A stretch of 64,000 nucleotides of DNA from Mansonella perstans. Taxonomy: Eukaryota; Nematoda; Chromadorea; Rhabditida; Onchocercidae. Each line of letters opens with the position of its first letter. Positions within the stretch are counted from its first letter, which is position 1. The stretch lies in the NCBI GenBank assembly GCA_037074765.1, contig JBAMDO010000562.1:248001-312000 (forward strand), read 5' to 3'. The position numbers and the translations under genes were made by a program. Below, in pieces: positions 42,427 to 54,839 of the stretch. The notes beneath the pieces are model-generated. The model did no database searches, was not told where the DNA came from, and worked only from the letters and a program-made list of their open reading frames with translations.

Positions 42427-42450
42427 CTAAAAAAAAAAAAAAAAAAAAAA
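42427..42450 (-). promoter_or_regulatory. Trans-splice acceptor of the decarboxylase gene
   Basis: On the minus strand a run of about 20 T ends in AG at 42427, ten bases before the ATG at 42416. Long polypyrimidine plus very short leader suggests spliced-leader addition. Confidence 0.65.
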
Positions 42451-45400
42451 ACTTTTTTTTAAAAACAGTGATCATTAGAATCTTTTGCAAAATACACGCT
42501 CTAATGACCGGTTTGATCATAGAGAATCTCTGCAGATTTATTTCTTCTCAGTAAACAATTAAAAAAGATAATAATAATAGAAATAACCCAAAGAAAAGAA
42601 AAAGCACCAGTTTATCAGTAAACTGGAATAAGGCATATAACCAATATATACACTTGGACCAGTTACAAGCCATTTAAGTAATCAAACTCTCTCCTTTTTC
42701 CTTTTTAGAAATGATGACAAATGTTGAATGGCAATATCGTGCATACATTGAGGAAGTATAATGCCATAGGCATGTCGCAGAACCAATTACGTTCTGTGTT
42801 ATTGCTTTTACTAGGCTCAATTTCACAAATTCTCCTTATGGTTGCGAAGTATGATCTAGTCTGTGCTATGTTTAAAAATATCAGTTATAGTCCAAAGATA
42901 TTTCTCTTTTTCATTGTGGATATATATATTCTCGATTTCAGATTACCACTATGAAGCAAATTTTTCTTTCGTTAAATTATGATTAAGTAATAAAGAAGTT
43001 ATTTGGAATTCTTTCCAGTAGTTACAGTCTATTGCTAGTATTCAATTATTTGCATTAACTTTCTACCGTTAAATTTCTATTTACTGCTAACAAACGGAGC
43101 TGTGGTTAACCTTCTCTCAACTATAAAAAAAAGTGATCATCACTTGCTTATATTCACTGCAAAGATTATCGCTTACAAAAACGGGTTCCGCTGATACGAT
43201 CAAAAAAAGCTGCAGAGATGAACTTGAAAAAAGAAAACACTATAATCTAAGATAAAATCAGCAAAGATCTGTCAGAAAAATTATCCTCTTTTGTGCTTTT
43301 CGTATCATTACTTCTTGTTTACATTCTAAAAAACGATACTTTGTGATTGATTAGACAGTACTACTGTCGTTGTTTTCGAGGTGATTTCAAATGCTAATTC
43401 ATCTTTTATTAGAGAGAAAATTTCGAAAACTAATTAGGAATTTTTGTAGTTCTATATTTCCGTAAATAAGTTAAAATAGATGAAACCAAATAGACGTTTA
43501 CGGATTTTAAATTCTCGCCATCAGTACATCTTCAACCCAAGTACATGAATTCAAAGAGATTATGCATATAGTGAAACACTTCTTTTGCAAGAATATTATG
43601 AATTCACTTGGCGATCAGCTTTCTCACTAATGTTTCAATATCTAAGCGATTACACCAAAACTGCTACAGCATTTATACAGGTAAAACATCAGTTTTAGAT
43701 TAGAAATAACAAAATATCATTTCTTGTTCAACCAATAATTATACAGTACACCAGACAGAAACATTATTTGTAACAAAACAAAAAGTTCAAGTAACGAATT
43801 ACACAATTTAATGAATGCCTTCAAAGATTTGAACTGATTTTTCTAAGAATTGTAAAATCATCAAGATAACACGAGAAAATAAAGCGAAAATGTTTGGAAA
43901 TCAATCAATCTAAGATTTAGTAAAGTGATTGCTTTTTCATTTTCAGTAACAATACAATCCAAAGTTATACTGTAAAAGTTATCTCCTAAATATATCAGCT
44001 GTTTTATACATTTACCCATTTATTATCAATTTCTCTTTGTTTCTTCTCTTTTCTTTTCTTTTTTTAAGAGCACGGCACGCGTTAGAAAATTGCTTTTCCA
44101 TTTAAAAAAGTAAAAAAAACAAATTTCTACGTTTTTTCACTTTTACAGTTTCTCCTAAATTTGAAAAAAAAATTGAAAAAAATGAAAGAAGCAGAAGGAT
44201 CCAAAAATAATGCATTAAAGTAATAAATTATTTCCTTCCGCTTTTTTCGTTACCATGTAAAATTAAAACTAAAAATGATACGCAAACGCAACACTACGGC
44301 GGATTAAGTGATAAATTATTTCCTTCCGCTTTTTTCGTTACCATGTAAAATTAAAACTAAAAATGATACGTAAACGCAACCCTACGGCGGATTAAGTGAT
44401 AAATTATTTCCTTCCGCTTTTATCGTTATCATGTATAATTAAAACTAAAAATGATACGCAAACGCAACACTACGGCGGATTAAGTGATAAATTATTTCCT
44501 TCCGCTTTTATCGTTATCATGTAAAATTAAAACTAAAAATGATACGTAAATGCGACCCTACGGCGGATTAAGTGATAAATTATTTCCTTCCGCTTTTATC
44601 GTTACCATGTAAAATTAAAACTAAAAATGATACGTAAACGCAATACTACGGCGGATTACCACAGACGGCAAGAACAATTTATCATTTTTGTATCATTTCA
44701 TTTTTGCTGCTATTTCGTGAATTTTCAGACTAGCATAGCCGTTGCAAATTGCTACAGACTTTATAGCAATTAATTAATTGGATACTAGTCGCGAAATATA
44801 CAGTGGCTGAAGCTTCTTCGCAGTATTGTTAGAACTATTTTAGAGAAATTTTATTAGTAATCCAAAATGTTCGCTGTGAGTATTTTAGCGCCTGACTTGA
44901 TTATCGGCTGTTCTCGATTATCTGCTTTCATTATTCCGCTTCAAATGCATTTGTCTTCCAGATTATACACATTTCAAAACAATCATAAACTCAACCACGA
45001 TGAACATTAATCCTCATTTATGCATTTATCTAGTCACACTCATGCGAACAAGATTACTAGGAAACAAAGAATTCTCCAACTTATCCAGGAAATTCTTCAG
45101 TTGGCACATCAAATAAATTCGCTTATTCTGCACAAATTAGATTTTCAGTTTCAAAATGCTTATTCAATCCAAGACTTACGTAATCTGCAATGAAGAACGA
45201 ACGGTTAGAAGTTATTCCGACTTTCAGTTGCTCCATCTAACGAAGGCATTCAAAGAAATACAGACTGTAATTACCCCAATGTTGCTTCAACAGTTTTTTT
45301 TATTGTTTTAATGTGTGTTACAATTTTTTAATAAACATTTCTTAATGAAGTTACTATAAAAATTCTATGTTTTTATAAGGCATGCAATTTTATCAATGAA

Positions 45401-45504
45401 ATGCATATGATCAACCACAAGTTTTTTGCAAATAAAACAAGATGATTCACGTCTGAAAAGTAGATTATAAGATGCAATTTATTACAAGATGAAAATTTCC
45501 ACGA
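42451..45504. other. 3 kb spacer between decarboxylase and COX19
   Basis: AT-rich DNA with no gene recognised. It includes the 88-bp satellite at 44223-44657. The region right of about 45300 should hold the COX19 3' UTR on the minus strand. Confidence 0.65.
44223..44657. repeat. 88-bp tandem repeat, five copies
   Basis: Copies start at 44223, 44311, 44399, 44487 and 44575, an exact 88-base period. Each contains ATTATTTCCTTCCGCTTTT, ACCATGTAAAATTAAAACTA and CTACGGCGGATTAAGTGA. Variation is a handful of substitutions per copy (GTTACC/GTTATC, ACACTAC/ACCCTAC). High similarity points to recent expansion. Confidence 0.97.
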
Positions 45505-45852
45505 TTACATTTCGTTCTTATTCGAGAAACCCAGGTACTTCCATTCCTCCTGTTGCATTAACCCATTGTCCATCCGACATTGGAGATAAATTTTTGCAAA
45601 GTCTCGGCATTCACCAATCTTTTGCTGAAAAAATATCGAAGTAAGGGTTGCAAGAATTTCGCTGGTGCTTTCCAAGAACTAGAAAATATAGAGGCGAAAA
45701 ATCAGAACATCGCACAGGCCAATGCTCACCTCATGTTCATTCAAGCAAAGCATATATTTCAGCATTTCATATTTGCATTGTGCTTCATGATCTAGAGGAA
45801 AAGATCCTTTTGTAGGTGGTGTTGGTGTGGGTACATTCCTCAGATGGCTCAT
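45505..45852 (-). CDS. cox-19: COX19-like cytochrome c oxidase assembly factor, 80 aa
   Basis: COX19 is a small twin CX9C protein of the cytosol and mitochondrial intermembrane space, needed for copper handling in complex IV assembly. Two exons (minus): 45852-45730 and 45624-45505; 243 bases. Family signature PTKGSFPLDHEAQC precedes the first CX9C pair (C26-C36); the second pair is C47-C57 (CRDFAKIYLQC). It then reads RMDNGLMQQEEWKYLGF, matching the RM.R.LM..E...LGF ending of COX19. The C-terminal tail is shorter than in mammals. TTTTCAAG directly abuts the ATG and could be a trans-splice site. It is the last of three small genes on this strand. Confidence 0.93.
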
Positions 45853-46521
45853 CTTGAAAACAAATTCACTATCACTTCAAAACTATGAAGAGTGCCATAA
45901 AAAATTCATTCATCTGTTACTTTGATCAGTTTTTCGAAGAATTGAATGAAATCTGCTATTCCTTAGCTAAATATTATTAATTGTTAAATATCAGTATTAT
46001 TAACAAAACTTCAGTAAGAAACTGAATATTAACTGAACACTTCCAATAAGAAGCAACGAAAGCGGAGGGTAGATATCAGAAAATTCTTCAAGAAATATTT
46101 TAGAAAACATGAAAAAGAACCCTTCAAAAAATAATCAAAAAGCAAATTTATTTACAAAATAAAACAGGAAGTTCTCAGAACGATGGTTATGAGGCTAACA
46201 ATAAGAACCCAAAAAACTGCACATTAGCATTTCTCCTTTCTCTTCCAACTAAAAGTAATAAAAGCACAAAGTGAATCCAAATAAATCATTATCATCATTA
46301 AAGTATATAGTCATTTATGCAACTTCTATCATTAGCAGATGAATAAATACAAAATAGTAAGCATAAGCCATTGAAAATTTGTTATTCTTTTTATCTAAGC
46401 ATAAATTTCATCATTTAGAAGTAATGATATTAGACATAAAATAATATATGAAGTTCTACATATTAACACATAAAATTAAACACATAGTATATGAAGTTCT
46501 ACATATTACAAGCTAATCAAA
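45853..46521. other. Spacer between the 57-aa gene and COX19
   Basis: AT-rich, no gene seen. A 21-base sequence TATATGAAGTTCTACATATTA occurs twice at about 46446 and 46487, the only structure noticed. Confidence 0.6.
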
Positions 46522-46768
46522 TTAGTTGCTCGTTTTAGGTCGCATCATCGATCCTTCCATAGATTCCATCATTTTTTCAAAACGCTCCAAACTTTGAATT
46601 GGCATTGGTTTTGGAGACTGTTTCTTTTTCCATTTTTCACATACCAAACAAGCACACACACCAGCTGAAAATATATTTGAAATCTACTAGGCGAATTGTG
46701 GAAATTTAGCATGCCTGAAGGCATAACAAATTCTTACTTTCTTCAAAACTACACATTCCACTATTCAT
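46522..46768 (-). CDS. Unrecognised 57-aa protein with CxCxxC motif
   Basis: Two exons (minus): 46768-46738 and 46664-46522; 174 bases, phase-1 junction. The first exon encodes MNSGMCSFEE and the second continues TGVCACLVCEKWKKKQ, then a Met-rich tail (ERFEKMMESMEGSMMRP). Cysteines fall as C-x7-C-x-C-x2-C, and the tail has six Met. Cys and Met content could bind copper or zinc, but this is only a suggestion. There is an in-frame stop upstream of the ATG. It sits between an 82-aa membrane protein gene and COX19 on the same strand. Splice sites are good (A|GTAAG donor, TTTTCAG acceptor), which argues for a real gene; the family is unknown to me. Confidence 0.6.
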
Positions 46769-47034
46769 TTCGCCCTTGCCTTTCTTTTGTTAAGGAGGTT
46801 GTTAATATTGCTAATGCTCGTTTTTCCAAATGAAATTCAAATGTTTACCAAAATAGTTAAATTTAACCACAACAAAGTATGGACTTGAGATCCAAAGTAA
46901 GAATTTCAATCTTGAGAAATCAATCACTGAGAATAAAATTATTAAAATGATTACTGCTTACATATAAGACCAACAGGGAGCATACAAGCCTTAATATGAG
47001 AAAGTTTGATTATCATAATGAAGTATTTTAGCGG

Positions 47035-47498
47035 TCATTGTTTATCGTCCTCTTCCGGAAACCACTTGTAGTAATCTTTCCTTTTTAAACGTGTGCCTTG
47101 AAGTTGTCCACTAATTATATCCTCCGCCTAAAAATTGAATTCAAAAATATCTCAAGAAAACAAGCATCAAAATTCAAATAAACGCTTAAATAGTAATATC
47201 TCTATCTCTCTCTCTCTCTCTTTTCACATAATACCTCAATAAAATAGTAATATCTCTCTTCTGAGAGGCGAAAATAAAAAAAAAAAAAAAAAAAAAAAAC
47301 TGAAAAAGTTGTTAATTTCAGAAAAAAACCAAAAAAACAAACCCGATAAAAATAATTCGCAACTAGTGGTATATGAGAGAAAGTACTTTTTCTAAAATCT
47401 TCCGAACGACGCCAAACAACAAATGATCCAATGCCGGAAACGAATATGACACCAATAGTAAGATCCAGAAACCAAAGCCACTTCGGTGGCTTCAACAT
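47035..47498 (-). CDS. Unrecognised 82-aa single-pass membrane protein
   Basis: Two exons (minus): 47498-47343 and 47127-47035; 249 bases, phase-0 junction. The protein starts MLKPPKWLWFLDLTIG, has one membrane segment at about residues 7-28, then a basic flank VWRRSEDFRK and a hydrophilic C-terminus ending KRKDYYKWFPEEDDKQ. Size and layout (short, one N-terminal membrane helix, charged tail, no cleaved signal) resemble small mitochondrial inner-membrane subunits or assembly factors, but I could not match it to a named one. The ATG at 47498 has an in-frame TGA just upstream; a different-frame ATG lies five bases further upstream. A TTTTTAAG acceptor near 47518 could be a trans-splice site. 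First of three same-strand small genes. Confidence 0.65.
47202..47221. repeat. CT microsatellite and nearby A-run in an intron
   Basis: A (CT)n run at 47202-47221 and a run of about 24 A at 47276-47300 both lie in the single intron of the 82-aa gene. On the coding strand the A-run is poly-T. Confidence 0.8.
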
Positions 47499-47916
47499 CA
47501 ATCATCAATATATACCCTTAAAAATGATAAACATATAAATAATTTTTAAAGGAAAAATTTCTTCAACAGAAAAAACGATCAAAATCCATTAATTATGAGA
47601 ATTTGATATTGAGAAGCGCATCTTCTAATAACTAGTGGATTGTTATGACAAAACTAAAAAAAACGGGTCAGATAGGTCAACAGATTTAGCAAATGCGTCA
47701 AGTCTAATTCAAATAGGTTAATAGATCTGGCAAGCTGCCCATAACACTGAGGCCTGTCTTATCAAACTACAACACATAGGCCGTATGGGACGAGTAGCCA
47801 ACAGTGAGAACCTGCATGTTGTAAGTTAGCATTATTACTTTGTTCCGGAAAGTGACCGGAGGAGGACAGATATTTCTCAGGTTGTCCATCTTCATGGATA
47901 TGTAAAAATGTGTTAA
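47499..47916. promoter_or_regulatory. Divergent promoter region, 418 bp
   Basis: Separates the start of the 82-aa gene (minus) from the start of mL64 (plus). The right half is less AT-rich (CCGGAGGAGGACAG near 47857). Given the divergent arrangement it probably drives both transcript groups. No defined factor site recognised. Confidence 0.5.
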
Positions 47917-49307
47917 ATGATGCAGTGTAGTCGATTATCAAGAATAAGTGTTATTCGATATTCATCATTCTTGGATAAAGCAACAACAGAAACATCAGTT
48001 GCTAACAATAATTCATCAAGCTTATCGTATCCTACAAAAGTTGTATCAAGGTATACTTAATCTTAACCTTTGACCTTCTATTTCTCACTTTACTTCTTTC
48101 TAATTTACTTCAATAATCATTTGCTATCATCAACCTGATCAGTACCACTATTTAATTTATAGATTAACCGAAAGGCATCGTTTAATTGCTGAAGGTCGCT
48201 TACCACCTATATCTTATGATTGGGAAAAAGAACTATGGGCAAAACGTGAACGTTTCGGTACTTATGGTTTAGCTAGTGGTATTAAGCCAGAAGAATTATG
48301 GCCTACTGTTGAAGTAACAATTGCATTTTTTACATTTTCATTCATATTTTCTCGCCTTTTTTTTTAAGTTTAAAAATATTATCACTAATATAGTGAAATT
48401 AAATGGAATTTTATCTATTAATTTTTAAAATAAAGCTTAACTTTTTATTTACTAATTCATCATGCTTCCAAATTTTTGAGAGATTTCAATCAATATTTTC
48501 TTAAAAAATAAGACTTATTTTATTATTGTGCTATGAAAATAATCAATCAAATAAAGCATATTAATAAGGGTAATTATTTTCAGGAAATTCAGGAAGAAGA
48601 AGCGGTAGGATGGTATAACAAGTACAGTGATGTCTTCAAAACTGTAGAAAATGCGAAGAAATCAGAACATGCCGTTACTTTAGCAAGGTATTTATGCATC
48701 TAAATGTTGCAGATTTTTTTGCTTGCTTAGATATAGGCCTGTTACACATCTTTGAGCCATAGTATAAGTTTTGTTCATTGAGGTTGTATCCCGTATGTAA
48801 CCTCAATGATGACGATTCATATTTAAATATAATTGATTTCAGGCTTGAAGAAGTGGCGGCACTTGAAGAGAAATATCCGGAAATGTTGAAGGAATTTTTG
48901 GAAAATCGAAAAGAAGTGGTTCCAGTGAAGCTGAAGCAGGATTTAGAAACGGAGCAACAAGCGAAAGAAATGCTTGAATATTATGGCTATGAAATTTCAC
49001 CCAAGGACCCACGATTTTCAATTTTATTTGAAAAAATGACCGAAGCAAAGAAAAAAGTTAGTGATTTTTATTCATTAATGGAATGTTGCTTTTCATTCTT
49101 TAACGAAATGTCAATTTTTTAATCGCTTAGAATCAATTCAATTTGAATTCAAATATTCACTTCGATTTGTTTATTTCCTTTCTCTAATTAGACTACAAAC
49201 TAATAATAAGCGAGAGATTACAGGCTGCCAAATTAGTAGAGAAAGAGGAACTATCGTTGAAGAAGCGCACATCGCGAAAGAAGGAAAAAGAGAAAAAAAA
49301 TGATTAA
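47917..49307 (+). CDS. GADD45GIP1: Mitochondrial large ribosomal subunit protein mL64 (CRIF1), 228 aa
   Basis: Component of the mitochondrial large subunit near the polypeptide exit, also known as MRPL59, CRIF1 or GADD45GIP1. Five exons: 47917-48050, 48163-48313, 48584-48687, 48843-49056, 49224-49307; 687 bases, phases matched. The N-terminus MMQCSRLSRISVIRYSSF is a typical mitochondrial presequence (basic, hydroxylated, no acid). The family core is ERFGTYGLASGIKPEELWPT, matching the FARYGAASGV..LWP block of the mammalian protein, followed by a long charged coiled-coil region with EYYGYEISPKDPRFS and a Lys-rich end (KKEKEKKND). Length is close to the mammalian protein. A poly(A) signal lies at 49335-49340 and the ATE1 start is only 161 bases downstream of the stop. 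Confidence 0.9.
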
Positions 49308-49468
49308 CGATTTTGGTGTGGTTGTCTGTTAAAAAATAAAAATAAATGATAACTGATGTTCTTTAAATTGTTATTATAGACATTTTCTTTGTCCAATTCA
49401 TATATGAAACCATCATGCTAACTCGATACTTTCGAGTCAAACATAAATATTATAAACAGGAATATTCA
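49308..49468 (+). promoter_or_regulatory. Short intercistronic spacer, poly(A) signal then splice acceptor
   Basis: AATAAA at 49335-49340 ends mL64; an acceptor-like TATAAACAG ends at 49459, nine bases before the ATE1 ATG at 49469. A gap of about 120 bases from poly(A) signal to acceptor is the classic nematode operon layout. Confidence 0.65.
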
Positions 49469-52623
<3,155 letters not shown>

Positions 52624-54828
52624 TATTTCATAAACTTATTTTTTAAATTTCAGTGTTTTAATTTTTCAAAATTAACCATACAAAAAATTTTAGTTGGATT
52701 GAATAATCGAACGCAAATGGAATCATTTTTGTCAGTTATAGATTAAACATAATTTGCATTGAAATTTAAAAAAAAAAAAATAATAAGTTTTTTTTTTTTT
52801 ATGACAAAAATGATTATTTGCCATAAAATAATTTGCCATAATTTTGTGGAAATAGTATGAAAATTTCTGCACTAAATTTGACATTGGTCAATTCATGAGG
52901 CATGAGCTTGATAATGTTAGTACTAGAAAACAGAACATATTGGAAGTTGCTAGACTGTTGAAAAGACCATAGAGTTCACTGAGCAATTAAACCAGGTAAT
53001 TTAAATCTTTAAAGCTTAAATTAGCTAACTTGAATTATCGCAGTGGTTTAGTTACCGATTTGATTTTCGGAGACTTATCTGTTTGGGATCAATCGTCACT
53101 GCCATTCAGTCAATTTTTATAAGAATGTTATTTTTCTTGCATGGTTCTTTTTTCAAATATGAAAAATATATTCATCCAAGAAAACATTCATTACTTAATT
53201 TGCTGTGTATTATCTATCATAGCATGCACATTATTCTTTCAATACATTTCTTGCATTTTATCTCTGCAATATAGTTTTGATGTATTTCTCCATATGACAT
53301 AGTAACGATTATATATTATATATTTATAGTTGTATTTTTATTGCTTTCATGACCATTTATTAGCAAATTTGAAATCTAAATATTTTGATGAATTATCTAT
53401 TAGACGATGTTTGCTTGCACTTTAATAGTTCCAGCATATACAGATTGTTTGTTCCGAAAATGAATTAGGAAAATTGTATATTAATTTTTTTTTACTTATT
53501 AGATAGAACATGTGTGTCACAGTAATTCATAACCTGATTTTAAATAGAGTTCTAGATGTAACTGTTTAGATGTATTGTTATGAATGTTATTGATTGTATC
53601 ATTATAGTTTTTATGACCTAATTATTTAAAAATAAAATTTCTAGAAGAGGAAAATTTCTTCCTTGATACTGATCATGGTGGAACCATTTGTATACCTGAT
53701 TAATTTTTCAAGTTTAATAGATTTTATCTTTCCGTTCTATTCCTAAGAAAATGTTGGCTGCAGAATCTATTAGAATAAATGGATGATAGCTCAGGTAAAA
53801 AGTCTGAACTTATCAAAGAAAAAAGTTTCAACAAGAGATTTCGCTGTTCATTATCTTTGGTAGGTTGTAGTACCATACCATATGAAAGGAGGATATATGG
53901 CAAGAATAAGCCTTGATGTACTGTTACGTGAATAGGATAGTATAATGCGTAAGTGTTGGAATAATAAATGGATGCTGGCTGTTTATGTTTGATACAGTTT
54001 ACCATTCCTACCTTCCTTGTTTATATACCGTCATCAAACATTGAGATGAGGTCGTTATTTGTTTGTCATTTGAGCTGAAAAGTATAAGCAGAGAATAGAT
54101 CGGTTAGAAAATGAATCGCTTTTCTCTTCTGAAATTTTCTGCATCTGTTGTGGTACTTCAGCAATACTTCTTTCTCCTTATTTATTCATTATCATTCATC
54201 AATGATTGCAAGAAATATCATAAAACTATGATATTTAGCCATCACATTTAAAGTGATTTGGAGATGGGCACTAAAAATGTTGGTTGACGTATATATATAT
54301 ATACTATGAAAGATTCACATACCTTTGGTCACTATTTTATAAGCTGTTTCGAGAAACATTTATGTTTGATGCTTTGTTGAACGACAAAAATTTTCAATTT
54401 TATCTTAGACTATAAATTTAAAAGTTCCTAAAATTTTCTCCTCCCTTTGTCTCAACAAAAAAATAATCATAGTGGGGATTTTTTGATTTTACAAATTTTT
54501 TGTTAATAACAGATAAAATATTACATTCCCACTACTAATCCCGTTAATTGTGTATAAACAAATTTTTTTTATTTTACTCAACTATTTTTTGTCTGTAAAG
54601 AATGAAGAAATGTGATGGCTAAACGGAAAGAAAAAAAAATTGCTTTAATTTTTCATGTCTAATTTGCACAATTAATATTATTACATCAAATAGATTTAAA
54701 AATGCCAAGTTTTTTGAAGTATTTTATAAAAAATTCCAGTTATCCATTTTGCTGGACTTAAATTTAAGTCATTTAATCCTGCTATTGCTTCTCATAATTA
54801 TCACTAATATAACTTTATTCAGTTTTCA
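52624..54828. other. Intergenic between ATE1 and ERGIC-53
   Basis: 2.2 kb of AT-rich DNA with homopolymer runs near 52767-52800. A minus-strand open frame at 53724-54005 lacks family resemblance or splice context. The final bases (TTCAGTTTTCAG to 54829) are the acceptor of the next gene. Confidence 0.6.
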
Positions 54829-54839
54829 GGGCAACTCTA
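54815..54839 (+). promoter_or_regulatory. Trans-splice acceptor of the ERGIC-53 gene
   Basis: TTATTCAGTTTTCAG ends at 54829, ten bases upstream of the ATG at 54840. Strong 3' splice consensus with no visible first exon suggests spliced-leader addition. Confidence 0.65.

Noticed and set aside
53724..54005. 93-codon minus-strand frame between ATE1 and ERGIC-53
   Set aside because: No recognised motif, no good splice context, isolated.
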